The notes under the pieces: generated by a model
What the model was told of the DNA's origin: nothing
The model's input: the letters and a program-made list of their open reading frames with translations, nothing else
The model's database searches: none
From: Streptomyces sp. NRRL F-2580
Lineage (GTDB): Bacteria; Actinomycetota; Actinomycetes; Streptomycetales; Streptomycetaceae
Length of the DNA stretch: 64,000 nt
Reading direction: 5' to 3'
Assembly: GCF_000720115.1 (NCBI RefSeq)
Contig: NZ_JOIR01000018.1
Coordinates: 62,001 to 126,000 of the forward strand
Position numbers and translations under genes: made by a program
Part shown: positions 18,821 to 27,680 of the stretch, one piece after another
Numbering within the stretch: the stretch's first letter is position 1
Layout: each line of letters begins with the position of its first letter

Positions 18821-20908
18821 ATGACCGCGACCCCGACCCACACACCGGGCCGCACCCCGGCCCGCACCCGGCCCGGCACCCGCGCCGCCGCCCCTTCGAA
18901 AGCCCCGCTGTCCTTCGAACGGACCGCCGGCGCGCGTCCCTCCCGTACCGCGTCCGCTCCACAGGACCGCCCCCGCAGAGCCCTGCCCGGCCTCGCCGGG
19001 CGCCGCGGACTCCTCCTCCCCATGGGCATCGCCGCCGCACTGCTGATCCCGCTCGCCGTCGTCTTCCCGGGCGCCGGCAGCTGGCCCGCGGCCCTGGCCG
19101 TCGACCTGTCCGGCCCGCTCGGCCGCGCCGGCGACTGGATCATCGACCACCGCGACAACCACTGGCTGTTCCTCTACTTCTTCGGCCACGTCAGCAACGG
19201 CGTCGTCGTGTCCGTCCGCGCCGTGTACGTGGTCCTCCTCGCCGCCGGATGGACCGGGGTCACCGCCCTGGCCGCCCTGGTCGCCTGGCGCCTCGCCGGC
19301 GTCCGGCTCGCCCTGACCTGCGCCGCCGCCTTCGCCGCCTGCGGACTGCTCGGCATGTGGGTGCCGACCATGCAGACCCTCGCCCTGATGGCCGTCGCCG
19401 TCGCCGCCTCCGTCGTACTCGGCGCCCTGCTGGGCCTCGCCGCGGGACTCTCCCCGCGCGCCGACCGCGTCCTGCGCCCCGTACTCGACACCATGCAGAT
19501 CCTGCCGGCCTTCGCGTACCTGCTGCCGATGGTGCTGGTCTTCGGCATCGGCGTGCCCGCCGCCGTCCTCGCCACCGTCGTCTACGCCGCCCCGCCGATG
19601 GCCCGCCTCACCGCCCTCGGCCTGCGCGAGGCCGACGCGGGCGTCCTGGAAGCCGCCGCCTCGCTCGGCGCCACCGGCCGCCAACGGCTGCTGACCGCTC
19701 GCCTTCCCCTCGCGCGCCGACCGATCCTGCTCGGCGTCAACCAGGCCATCATGACGGGCCTGTCCATGGCCGTCATCGCCTCCGTGATCGGCGCGGGCGG
19801 CCTCGGCGACCGCGTCTACCAGGCCCTCGCCTCCGTGGACGTCGGCGCGGCCCTCGCCGCCGGCATCCCGATCGTGCTGCTCGCCGTGGTGCTGGACCGC
19901 ACCGCCGACGCCGCCGGCCGCCGCATCGGCGCCGACCCCGTACCCGCCCGCGAACAGCACCTGCTGCGCCGGGTCTTCTCCGGCTGGTACGGGCGCCTGC
20001 TCACCCTCCTCGCCGCCGTGGCCGCCGCGGTCGCCGGCCGCATCGCCGGCAGCTCCCTGTGGCCCGAGTCCTGGACCGTCTCCCTCGCCGACCCCGTGAA
20101 CTCGGCCGTCGCCTGGATGACCGACCACCTCTACTCCGGCGTACCCGTCGTCGGCGGCACCGCCGACTGGGCCGCCCGCTTCACCGGCTGGATCCTCGAC
20201 CCGCTGCGCAGCGGCCTCCAGGCCGCCCCCTGGTGGCTGCTCCTGCTCGTGGCCTGCGCACTCGCCCTGCTCGCGGGCACCTGGCGCACCGCACTCACCG
20301 CCGTCCTCGCCCTGGGCGCCGTCGGAGTGCTCGGCGTGTGGGAGGCCTCCCTGGACACGCTCTCCCAGGTCCTCGCCGCCGTCGCGGTCACGCTCGTCCT
20401 GGGCTTCGCGATCGCCGTGGGCGCCGCCCGCAGCGCCCGCGCCGAGCGGCTGCTGCGGCCCGTCCTCGACATCTGCCAGACCCTGCCGCAGTTCGTCTAC
20501 CTCATCCCCGTGGTCGCGCTGTTCGGCGTCGGCCGCGCACCGGCCGCCGCGGCCGCCGTGGTGTACGCGCTGCCGGCCGTCGTCCGGATCACCGTCCAGG
20601 GCCTGCGCGAGGTGGACCCGACCGTCGTGGAATCCGCCCGCTCCCTCGGCGCGACCCGCTCCCAGCTGCTACGGCAGGTCCAACTGCCTCTGGCCCGGCC
20701 CGCGTTGCTGCTCGCCGTCAACCAGGCGGTGGTCCTGGTCCTCGCCGTCGTCATCATCGGCGGCCTGGTCGGCGGCGGCGCGCTCGGCTACGACGTCGTC
20801 CTCGGCCTCGCCCAGGGCGACCTCGCCACCGGCCTGGTGGCCGGCGCCGCGATCGTCTGCCTCGGCCTGCTCCTCGACCGCGTCACCCAGCCCGCGAAGG
20901 AGGCCTGA
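18821..20908 (+). CDS. Tandem-fused betaine/choline ABC permease (two ProW domains)
   Basis: 695 residues from ATG 18821, with GGAGG eight bases upstream. Residues 1-60 are a basic Pro/Arg-rich cytoplasmic tail. Two BPD permease domains follow, at about 65-365 and 380-690, each with an EAA-type loop: GLREADAGVLEAAASLGATG, and GLREVDPTVVESARSLGATR. Parallel features (DTMQILPAFAYLLPMVLVFG and DICQTLPQFVYLIPVVALFG) show internal duplication. A single polypeptide therefore replaces the usual homodimer of ProW. It lies between the ATPase and the binding lipoprotein genes. Confidence 0.9.
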   Translation: MTATPTHTPGRTPARTRPGTRAAAPSKAPLSFERTAGARPSRTASAPQDRPRRALPGLAGRRGLLLPMGIAAALLIPLAVVFPGAGSWPAALAVDLSGPLGRAGDWIIDHRDNHWLFLYFFGHVSNGVVVSVRAVYVVLLAAGWTGVTALAALVAWRLAGVRLALTCAAAFAACGLLGMWVPTMQTLALMAVAVAASVVLGALLGLAAGLSPRADRVLRPVLDTMQILPAFAYLLPMVLVFGIGVPAAVLATVVYAAPPMARLTALGLREADAGVLEAAASLGATGRQRLLTARLPLARRPILLGVNQAIMTGLSMAVIASVIGAGGLGDRVYQALASVDVGAALAAGIPIVLLAVVLDRTADAAGRRIGADPVPAREQHLLRRVFSGWYGRLLTLLAAVAAAVAGRIAGSSLWPESWTVSLADPVNSAVAWMTDHLYSGVPVVGGTADWAARFTGWILDPLRSGLQAAPWWLLLLVACALALLAGTWRTALTAVLALGAVGVLGVWEASLDTLSQVLAAVAVTLVLGFAIAVGAARSARAERLLRPVLDICQTLPQFVYLIPVVALFGVGRAPAAAAAVVYALPAVVRITVQGLREVDPTVVESARSLGATRSQLLRQVQLPLARPALLLAVNQAVVLVLAVVIIGGLVGGGALGYDVVLGLAQGDLATGLVAGAAIVCLGLLLDRVTQPAKEA

Positions 20909-20909
20909 C

Positions 20910-21896
20910 ATGCGCGACGCACACCCCCTGCGCCCCCTGAGCCGCCGGCGCGGCGCGGCCGTCCTCGCCGCCGTGACCGGACTCGCCGTCCTCACCGGCT
21001 GCGGGGCCGCCGACATGACCCGTCAGTCCTCCCCGTACGCCGCCGCACAGGGCGCGAAGACCGTCACCCTCTCCGTCCAGTCGTGGGTCGGCGCCCAGGC
21101 GAACACCGCCGTCGCCTCCTACCTCCTCGAACACGAGCTGGGCTACCGGGTGGACACCGTCCAGGTCGACGAGGTCCCCGCCTGGGACGCCCTCAGCCAG
21201 GGCCGCGTCGACGCGATCCTGGAGGACTGGGGCCACCCCGAACAGGAGAAGCGGTACGTCGAGGGCAAGAAGACCATCACCCCCGGCGGGGATCTCGGAG
21301 TGACGGGCCACATCGGCTGGTTCGTCCCCACGTACTTCGCCGAGGCCCACCCCGACGTCACCGACTGGAAGAACCTCGACAAGTACGCCGACCAGCTGCG
21401 CACCCCCGAGAGCCGCGGCAAGGGCCAGCTGATGGACGGCTCCCCGTCCTACGTCACGAACGACAAGGCGCTGGTGAAGAACCTGGGCCTGGACTTCGAA
21501 GTGGTCTTCGCCGGCTCGGAGGCCGCCCAGATCACCCAGATCAAGCAGTTCGCGAAGGAGCACAAGCCCTTCCTGACGTACTGGTACGAGCCGCAGTGGC
21601 TCTTCGAGCGCGTCCCGATGACCGAGGTGAAGCTCCCCGAGTACACCGAGGGCTGCGCGGACGATCCGCAGAAGGTGGCGTGCGCCTACCCGCAGACACC
21701 GCTCCAGAAGTACCTGAACACGCGCTTCGCGGAGTCGGGCGGCAAGGCGGCCGCCTTCCTGAAGAAGTTCCACTGGTCCAAGGAGCAGCAGAACGAGGTG
21801 TCCCTGATGATCGCCGAGGAGAAGCTGTCGCCGCAGCAGGCGGCGAAGAAGTGGGTGGAGAACCACGAGGACGTGTGGAAGCCCTGGGTGGAGTGA
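20910..21896 (+). CDS. Glycine betaine/choline-binding lipoprotein (OpuAC type)
   Basis: 328 residues. A lipobox is clear: LAVLTGCG after an Arg-rich start, so the protein is a membrane-anchored substrate-binding lipoprotein. The OpuAC domain has VTLSVQSWVGAQANTAVASY, VDAILEDWGHPEQEK and the aromatic-rich GHIGWFVPTYFAEAHP, consistent with a quaternary-amine cation cage. A pair of cysteines (GCADDPQKVACAYP) probably forms a disulfide. It begins 1 bp after the permease stop and ends the operon before a strong terminator. Confidence 0.9.
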   Translation: MRDAHPLRPLSRRRGAAVLAAVTGLAVLTGCGAADMTRQSSPYAAAQGAKTVTLSVQSWVGAQANTAVASYLLEHELGYRVDTVQVDEVPAWDALSQGRVDAILEDWGHPEQEKRYVEGKKTITPGGDLGVTGHIGWFVPTYFAEAHPDVTDWKNLDKYADQLRTPESRGKGQLMDGSPSYVTNDKALVKNLGLDFEVVFAGSEAAQITQIKQFAKEHKPFLTYWYEPQWLFERVPMTEVKLPEYTEGCADDPQKVACAYPQTPLQKYLNTRFAESGGKAAAFLKKFHWSKEQQNEVSLMIAEEKLSPQQAAKKWVENHEDVWKPWVE

Positions 21897-21908
21897 GCCC
21901 GCTCAGGC

Positions 21909-21948
21909 GTGACCACGCCCAGGGGTGACCACCCCCGGGAGTGACCAC
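21909..21948. repeat. Three GTGACCAC copies at a 16-bp period
   Basis: GTGACCAC occurs at 21909-21916, 21925-21932 and 21941-21948, each exactly 16 bp apart, between the lipoprotein stop and the terminator. Direct repeats at this regular spacing are unusual for a 3' untranslated segment. Confidence 0.7.
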
Positions 21949-21952
21949 TTCC

Positions 21953-21982
21953 GCCCCCGCCCCTCCTGAGAGGGGCGGGGGC
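21953..21982. terminator. 13-bp stem terminator, end of betaine operon
   Basis: GCCCCCGCCCCTC at 21953-21965 pairs exactly with 21970-21982 around the loop ctga. It lies 57 bp past the lipoprotein stop and 6 bp before the end of the convergent phosphotransferase gene, so it can stop both transcripts. Confidence 0.9.
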
Positions 21983-21987
21983 TCCGT

Positions 21988-22980
21988 TCAGGCGTAACGG
22001 CTGAAGAGGGACTCGATGTATCCCTCCAGCCGCTGGGTCAGCACACCGGCCGTCAGATCGACACGGCCCAGCTCGCGCCAGGGGCCGGCGACCTTCTCCG
22101 CGTCCGGGGCGAAGCCCAACGCGTCCAGCAGGCGCCAGTAGAGATGGGCGGCGCCGTCCTGCGCCAGGGTTCCGCCCGCGGCGACGTAGCGATCCGCGAA
22201 GCGCATGCCCGCGGGAACCCCGTGCAGCAGGGCGAGGGCGGTCGAGCAATGGGCCACGTCCAGGTCCGCCGGCCCCCAGGACGTCTCCACCCAGTCGACG
22301 ACACCACTGACCCGAAGGTCAGTGCCGGTGCCCGTGAAGAGGACGTTGCCGGGGTGGAAGTCCCGGTGCAGGAAACACCCCTGATGGGCCGGGGGCTCCT
22401 GGCGGATGACGTCGACAGCCCGCCGCCAGAGCTCGGTACGCCCGGGGGCGGTGGGCGCGGGCAGGGTCACTCGCTCGGGAGAGGCCCAGGCCTGGTAGGC
22501 GCGCGGCCGCTGCCGCGCGGTCACCGGCAGCCGGTGGATGCGTACCAACTGCCGGGCCAGCAGTTCGGCGCGGTCGTCGGCGCCCTGATCGCCCAGGCGC
22601 ACGGTCCCCGGCAGCAGGGACATCAACAGGGAGGGGTGATCGCAGTGCTGCGCCGTCGCATCCACCCCCGCCAGCGTGGCCGCCGGCACGTCCGTGCCGT
22701 CGAGCAGGCGCAGGACGTTCGCCTCACGGGTGAGCAGACCCTCCGCATGGCGAAGGTAGAAGGGCTTCACGAAGGAACGCAGGACGAGCGAGCGCCGACC
22801 GTCCGGACCGCGGAGGTCCAGACGGCGCATCTCGGAGGTCCAGCCGCCGCGCAGCCGTACGGCCCCTTCGATGTGCTCCGCCTCGGGCAGCCCCTTCTCC
22901 ACCCAGGCGCGGGTCGCGCCCCAGCCCTGACCGTCCCGTTCCGCGCCGAAGTCCTCGGTCGCCCCCGCACCCGAACCCAT
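21988..22980 (-). CDS. Aminoglycoside-phosphotransferase-family kinase
   Basis: 330 residues. The APH/choline-kinase fold motifs are present: the catalytic loop CFLHRDFHPGNVLFTG (Asp at about 205) and the Mg site SGVVDWVETSWGPADLDVAH. An Arg/Lys-rich N-lobe precedes them. Members phosphorylate aminoglycosides, homoserine, or other small hydroxyl compounds, and most chromosomal copies in streptomycetes are not resistance genes. Context gives no substrate. Start ATG 22980. Confidence 0.82.
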   Translation of the reverse strand: MGSGAGATEDFGAERDGQGWGATRAWVEKGLPEAEHIEGAVRLRGGWTSEMRRLDLRGPDGRRSLVLRSFVKPFYLRHAEGLLTREANVLRLLDGTDVPAATLAGVDATAQHCDHPSLLMSLLPGTVRLGDQGADDRAELLARQLVRIHRLPVTARQRPRAYQAWASPERVTLPAPTAPGRTELWRRAVDVIRQEPPAHQGCFLHRDFHPGNVLFTGTGTDLRVSGVVDWVETSWGPADLDVAHCSTALALLHGVPAGMRFADRYVAAGGTLAQDGAAHLYWRLLDALGFAPDAEKVAGPWRELGRVDLTAGVLTQRLEGYIESLFSRYA

Positions 22981-23078
22981 GGCGCCAGACTAACCGTCAC
23001 GAGCGGCGAACCAGCGCCGGAGTGCCGAAGATCCACGGCTGCTTGACCGCCGGGCCGGGGAGGCCTTCCGCGGTCGAG

Positions 23079-23927
23079 CTACTCGCGGACCTGAGCGTTC
23101 ACCGAGGGTTGCGCGTCGCCGCTGTCCGTTCCCAGGCCGGCGAGCAGGCGCAGCCCGTCCTCGGCGGGGCTGCCGGGGGCCGCGGACAGCACCACCAGCT
23201 CCATGCCCGGCGCGTCCGGCAGTGCGAAGTTCTCCTGGTGCAGCTCCAGCACCCCGATCAGCGGGTGCCGGAACGCCTTGCGGCCGTGTCCGCGGGCGCG
23301 CACGTCCGCACGGGCCCAGAGGCGGCGGAAGCGTTCGCTGCCCATGGCCAGTTCGCCGATGAGCGAGGCCAGGCGGGGGTCGTCGGGGTACTGGCCGGCG
23401 GCCAGGCGCAGGTGCCCGACCACGTCGAGGGTGCACCTCTCCCAGTCCGCGTAGAGGCCTCGCTCGGCCTCCTCGAGGAAGAGGTGCCGGGCGGTGTTGA
23501 GCCCTGGCATCGGCCGGCCGAAGAGGAGTCCCGCCAGACGGTTCCCGGCGAGCACGTCCAGGCGGTGGTCCATGATCAGCGCGGGTGCGTCGGCGACCAG
23601 GTGGAGGACGCGCAGCACCTCCGGCCGGAGCTTCCCGCCCGGCGCCTTCGCGGGGCGGCGGCGGTGCCGGGCGAGCCGGTACAGGTGGCCGCGTTCGGTC
23701 GCGTCGAGGCCGAGGACGCGGGCGAGCGCGTCGAGGACCTGCTCGGAGGGCTGGGTCGCGCGGCCCTGTTCCAGGCGTACGTAGTAGTCGACGCTGACTC
23801 CGGACAGGTGCGCGACCTCCTCGCGGCGCAGCCCTTCGACCCGACGGCGGCTGTCGGCGGGTATGCCGACGGACGCGGGGTCGACCCGGGAGCGCCGGGT
23901 CCGCAGGTAACCCGCAAGATCGTCCAT
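23079..23927 (-). CDS. XRE-family regulator with MmyB-like ligand-binding domain
   Basis: 282 residues from ATG 23927. An XRE HTH spans about 25-80 (GLRREEVAHLSGVSVDYYVR, LEQGRATQPSEQVLDALARV) and residues 100-260 match the MmyB-like PAS-related domain that binds a small ligand (LIMDHRLDVLAGNRLAGLLF and FRRLWARADVRARGHGRKAF). This architecture is abundant in streptomycetes, usually controlling an adjacent oxidoreductase. The quinone reductase gene at 24066 is divergent, with a 138-bp gap, and is the likely target. Confidence 0.88.
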   Translation of the reverse strand: MDDLAGYLRTRRSRVDPASVGIPADSRRRVEGLRREEVAHLSGVSVDYYVRLEQGRATQPSEQVLDALARVLGLDATERGHLYRLARHRRRPAKAPGGKLRPEVLRVLHLVADAPALIMDHRLDVLAGNRLAGLLFGRPMPGLNTARHLFLEEAERGLYADWERCTLDVVGHLRLAAGQYPDDPRLASLIGELAMGSERFRRLWARADVRARGHGRKAFRHPLIGVLELHQENFALPDAPGMELVVLSAAPGSPAEDGLRLLAGLGTDSGDAQPSVNAQVRE

Positions 23928-24065
23928 GCCCCCAGTATGACCTCGGCGCCGCCCGCGAGGGTGGCCCTGCCGGTACCAGGAAGTCCGGTCCGATGGAAGG
24001 GGCGCCCCTGAACAGCGGGCGCCCCGGCGGCCAGGATCGAGGGCATCCGATCCCAAGGAGTTCCC

Positions 24066-24845
24066 GTGAAGACGCTGATCGTCCACGCCCATCCGGAGCC
24101 GCAGTCGCTCAACAGCTCGCTGAAGGACCTGGCGGTGGCCACGCTGGAGGCCGCCGGGCACGAGGTGCGGGTGAGCGACCTGTACGCGATGAACTGGAAG
24201 GCGGTCGTGGACGCCGCCGACTACGGCCCCCGGGCATCGAGCCCGTTGAGGGTCGCCCGGGACTCGGGCCGGGCCTTCGAGGCCGGGACGCTCACCGCGG
24301 ACGTCCGCGCCGAGCAGGAGAAGTTGCTGTGGGCCGACACGATCATCTTCCAGTTCCCGATGTGGTGGTACTCGATGCCCGCGATCCTCAAGGGCTGGGT
24401 GGACCGGGTGTTCACCTACCGGTTCGCGTACGGCGTCGGCGAGCACAGCGACACCAAGTACGGCGAGCGCTTCGGCGAAGGCACCCTCGCGGGCAAGCGG
24501 GCCCTGCTGTCGGTGACCGTCGGCGGCCCGGAGGCGCACTACGCCGCTCGCGGGATCAACGGCCCCATCGACGACCTGTTGTTCCCGATCCACCACGGCA
24601 TCCTCTACTACCCGGGCGTCGAGTCGCTGCCGCCGTTCGTCCTGTACGGCACCGACCGGATGACCGACGAGGACTACGCGGACGTCGCCAAGGCCTGGGA
24701 ACAGCGCCTGCTCACCCTGGAGTCGACCGAGCCGATCCCCTTCCGGCGGCAGAACTTCGGTGACTACGAGATCCCCTCGCTGCACCTCAAGGAAGGCCTG
24801 GAGCCCACGGGCCGCACGGGCTTCGGGCTCCACGTGCGCGGCTGA
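24066..24845 (+). CDS. NAD(P)H:quinone reductase, flavodoxin-like (NQO1 type)
   Basis: 259 residues. MKTLIVHAHPEPQSLNSSLK is the FMN/FAD-binding start of the NQO1/MdaB group, followed by DTIIFQFPMWWYSMPAILKG, which binds the isoalloxazine, and TVGGPEAHYAARGINGPIDD. It performs two-electron reduction of quinones and protects against redox cycling. AAGGAG lies seven bases before ATG. Divergence from an MmyB-type XRE regulator suggests quinone-responsive control. After the stop, the frame continues open through an acidic repeat region (see findings). Confidence 0.88.
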   Translation: MKTLIVHAHPEPQSLNSSLKDLAVATLEAAGHEVRVSDLYAMNWKAVVDAADYGPRASSPLRVARDSGRAFEAGTLTADVRAEQEKLLWADTIIFQFPMWWYSMPAILKGWVDRVFTYRFAYGVGEHSDTKYGERFGEGTLAGKRALLSVTVGGPEAHYAARGINGPIDDLLFPIHHGILYYPGVESLPPFVLYGTDRMTDEDYADVAKAWEQRLLTLESTEPIPFRRQNFGDYEIPSLHLKEGLEPTGRTGFGLHVRG

Positions 24846-24865
24846 CCGGCGGGACACGCCTCCTC

Positions 24866-24913
24866 GGAGGAGCCAGAGGAGGAGCCCGAGGAGGAGCCGG
24901 AGGAGGAGCCCGG
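24866..24913. repeat. Four 12-bp GGAGGAGCCnGA units
   Basis: GGAGGAGCCAGA, GGAGGAGCCCGA, GGAGGAGCCGGA and GGAGGAGCCCGG follow one another exactly at 24866-24913. They lie 20 bp after the quinone reductase stop and are in its reading frame, where they would read Glu-Glu-Pro-Glu repeats. Confidence 0.85.
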
Positions 24914-24945
24914 GGCCGTGGCGGCGGAAGTGGCGGCGGCGGCGG

Positions 24946-25779
24946 TCAGCCGATCGGCTGCCGGGACTCGGCACGCACCTTGAGGGTGATCTCGGCGATC
25001 TTGGCGAGGTCGACCGCCCCGGGCTGCTGCCGTGCGATCTCCGGGGTGAAGATGCCGACCGAGGCACCGGTGTTCTCATCCGCCCAGGCGCACATCGGCA
25101 GGGTGCTCTTGACGCTGCCCTTCTTCATGGTCAGCACCTCGCACGACACGGTGATGCCGGAACCGGCGGGAGTGATGTCCCGGGCGGGGACGGCCAGAGA
25201 GGCCCCTTCGGCGTCCTCCGCGCCGGCCAGCATCTTCTTGCGGGCGCCCTCGGGGTCCTTGAACCGGCCGTACATCCCGGAGATGACCAGGGCGCTCCCC
25301 GGGTCCGGAGAATCCGAGGAGTACTGGGCGACGACCGGCTTCGGATCGCGTATCCGGGCGTCGTGGCTGCCCTTGAGCGCCTGCTCGCCCCCGGTGTCCG
25401 ACAGGTCCTGGACCAGCGCGTACTTGCCGTCCAGCACCGTCTTGGGAACGGTGAGCCGGTACTTCGCCTCGGGGAACCCGCCTCCGCCCGCCGCGACGGA
25501 CACGACTGCCACGACGGAGCCGAACACCACCACCGAGCCCACGACGATCCCGATCACCATGCCCGTGCGGTTCCTGCGCGGCGGACCCGACGGGGGCTGA
25601 CCCCAGGCACCTTGACCGGGGTACGGCTGCGGCGGGTAGGCCTGCCCCGGATACGGCTGCTGCCCCGGGTACGGCTGCTGGTGCGGGTGGGGCGAAGGCT
25701 GCGGGGCGTGGTACTGCGCACCGTACGGCTGCGGGGACCCGTACGGGCCCGGGGGTTGCTGGGGCGGTGGCATGGTCAT
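24946..25779 (-). CDS. Pro/Tyr-rich N-terminus membrane-anchored protein, unknown function
   Basis: 277 residues. Residues 1-65 are a low-complexity tail of PQPYPGQ and QQPYPG repeats, then one basic stop-transfer-like segment (PRRNRTG) and a hydrophobic helix (MVIGIVVGSVVVFGSVVAVV) at about 72-95. The rest is an extracellular domain with two Cys residues (VSCEVLTM, LPMCAWAD) that could pair. This arrangement, Pro/Gln/Tyr-rich cytoplasmic tail plus extracytoplasmic domain, is the same as in the 415-1197 protein but the outer domains differ. No family is recognised. It ends just after the acidic repeat region. Confidence 0.7.
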   Translation of the reverse strand: MTMPPPQQPPGPYGSPQPYGAQYHAPQPSPHPHQQPYPGQQPYPGQAYPPQPYPGQGAWGQPPSGPPRRNRTGMVIGIVVGSVVVFGSVVAVVSVAAGGGGFPEAKYRLTVPKTVLDGKYALVQDLSDTGGEQALKGSHDARIRDPKPVVAQYSSDSPDPGSALVISGMYGRFKDPEGARKKMLAGAEDAEGASLAVPARDITPAGSGITVSCEVLTMKKGSVKSTLPMCAWADENTGASVGIFTPEIARQQPGAVDLAKIAEITLKVRAESRQPIG

Positions 25780-25939
25780 GCCCGAACGCTACTTCAGGGG
25801 GCGCGCGGGAGCCGACCGACTTCCTCCGGCCCCTCCTGGGCCGCCGGGCCCGGCACCACGTCGAGGTCGGTGGGGCCGGCCGAATTCCCTTCGCCCCGGC
25901 GTCGCCCCGGCGTCGCCTCGCGGGCACAATCACTACCCG

Positions 25940-26872
25940 GTGAACCTTCCCCCGCTGCTGGCCGCCGTCGCGCGCGGCGACGACCGTACGGTGTTCGACC
26001 TCCTGGACGATGGGCCGGACGAGGAACTCACCGGTGACGACGGCGTCGCTCTCCTGGCCGCCGCCGCGTATGCCGAACGTGACGAGGTCGTCTGGCGACT
26101 CGTCGAGCCGGGCGTCGACGTGACCCGTCCCTGGGCCGGTGGCGTCGACCCGGTGACGTAGGCGGCCCGCCGGGGCGCGTACCCGGTCCTGCTGGCCCTG
26201 TTGATCCGCAGCGGTGACCCGCTGGTCGCCGACAGCCAACACCGTCGTGCGCTGCGCGCGGCACAAGCCGGGATCGCGTCCGAGGCCGCGGCGGAGGAGC
26301 CGGGGCCACCTCCCGCACACTGGGCGATCGTGAGCCACCTGGAGGCCGTACTCGGCGTCCACCGCTCCCCGGACGAGCTGATGGCGCGGGCTCTGGTACA
26401 CGCCCGCCCGGATCACGACGACTGGTGCGAGCCGCTCCTCCAGCTGGGTTACCGCGCCGACCAGGAGGTGTTCACGTGGGCGCGCGACGTCGCGAGCGAC
26501 GGATCCTCGCGTGACCGCAGGCGTTTCGGGCTCGATGCGCTGAACTTCATCGGCTTCGGACTCGACTCGCCGTACGACCCGGACGTGCACCGGAAGGACG
26601 ATGAGCAGCTGCCATTCACGCGTGAGGCGACCGAGTTCCTCCGGCCGTTGCTGGACACCGAGCAGGATCCCCACGCCCTGCGCAGCGTCATCGCCGGCTT
26701 CACCTCCTACTGCTCGGCGGAGGAGGCCCTGGCCGTCTTGGTCCATGCCGGCCACGCCGCCCCGGGCGTCCGCCGCTGCGTCGCCTCACCACTCACCAAC
26801 AACCGCGACCTGACCCACCGTCGTCTCCGCGGACCGCAGGCCTCAGAGACGTCCCATCGTCACATCACCTGA
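25940..26872 (+). pseudogene. Ankyrin-like repeat protein split by an in-frame amber codon
   Basis: A GTG at 25940 opens a 73-codon frame (LPPLLAAVARGDDRTVFDLL then a second helical pair) that ends at TAG 26159-26161. The same frame continues without a gap as AARRGAYPVLLALLIRSGDP and runs on to 26872 as one coherent helical-repeat protein of about 310 codons. The stop falls mid-repeat, where homologous repeats usually have a Trp or other residue (TGG to TAG is one base). It is either a true pseudogene, a translated amber, or a sequencing error. No ribosome site precedes GTG; CACAAT about 10 bp upstream suggests a leaderless start. Confidence 0.6.
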
Positions 26873-26875
26873 GTT

Positions 26876-27577
26876 TCAGGAGGCTGCGGCGGCCTTCTGG
26901 ATGCGGGAAACGAAGATCTGGGCCAGGTTGTGGGAGGTGGTCGGGCTCAGGTCGCTGCCGCCGCCTTCCAGCCTTACCTCGGCGATGACCGTGCCCAGAC
27001 ACATGGTGAGGTTGAGGCCGTCCAAGCCACCTGCGTTGCGGTAGTACGCGTGGCTGCTCCCGACGCCGGGAACGGGAGACACATCCGCCTTGGTGTATTT
27101 GGCCGACGAGTCCTTCTCCTTGAGGCATGCGGCCTCGGCGGCCTTCTGGTCGGTGAAGGCGGTGATGGTGAAGGCGGCGGTTTCCCCGAACTCCTCGAAG
27201 GACGCCAAGCCGTTCGCGATGGCGGCGCACTCCCAATCCGGGTCCGGTCCGCAATCGGCTGCGGACTTGGGCTGGTCCACGATGTGTGCCCGGCCGGTCT
27301 TCGGGGTCCAGCCCCTCATCGACCCCGGGTCGGGGAGCGCCGCCTGGATGCTCTTCTCGGTGTTGAACAGGGCGCCGAAGCCCCCCGTACCACCCTTCGG
27401 CTTCTCCGTGCCCGTACCCGTACCCGTACCCGCGCCGTTCGTACCTGCTGCCGACTTGTCGGCGGTCGGCGGCTTCTCCGCGGTGGCATCGGAGCCGCCC
27501 CCTCCGCAGCCGGCGGCGAAGGCCGCCAGTACCACCAGGGCTGCCGCCTTCGAACCAATGCCGGACCTCAAACGCAT
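26876..27577 (-). CDS. Lipoprotein, unknown function
   Basis: 233 residues from ATG 27577, with the purine-rich run ggggaacggg immediately upstream; an earlier ATG at 27598 lacks such a site. The signal ends AAFAAGCGGGG, a lipobox with Cys at about 24. A flexible Gly/Thr/Lys-rich spacer (TGTGTGTEKPKGGTGG) precedes a compact domain with three cysteines (ADCGPDPDWECAA and one near LTMCLGT). Surface lipoprotein of unknown role. The 3' end lies 3 bp from the stop of the convergent ankyrin-like gene. Confidence 0.75.
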   Translation of the reverse strand: MRLRSGIGSKAAALVVLAAFAAGCGGGGSDATAEKPPTADKSAAGTNGAGTGTGTGTEKPKGGTGGFGALFNTEKSIQAALPDPGSMRGWTPKTGRAHIVDQPKSAADCGPDPDWECAAIANGLASFEEFGETAAFTITAFTDQKAAEAACLKEKDSSAKYTKADVSPVPGVGSSHAYYRNAGGLDGLNLTMCLGTVIAEVRLEGGGSDLSPTTSHNLAQIFVSRIQKAAAAS

Positions 27578-27680
27578 GTCCCGTTCCCCCGAGTTCATCG
27601 GACCAGCCCACCTGACTGTCGCCCCGTCAGATGATCCTGGCAGCCGGCCCGATGATGATCAAGCGCGATGCTGGCCCACC

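Noticed and set aside
21909..21948. GTGACCAC copies as a CRISPR or iteron origin
   Set aside because: Only three 8-bp copies, no replication gene and no AT-rich region alongside.
21988..22980. Aminoglycoside resistance gene
   Set aside because: The APH fold is also used by many house-keeping kinases, and there is no antibiotic gene cluster here.
24858..24935. GGAGGAGCC repeats as a CRISPR array
   Set aside because: Units are 12 bp, contiguous without spacers, and no cas genes are near.
25076..26755. A long antisense frame over the Pro-rich membrane protein and ankyrin-like genes
   Set aside because: Low-complexity Arg-rich translation and no family match; it conflicts with two coherent genes.
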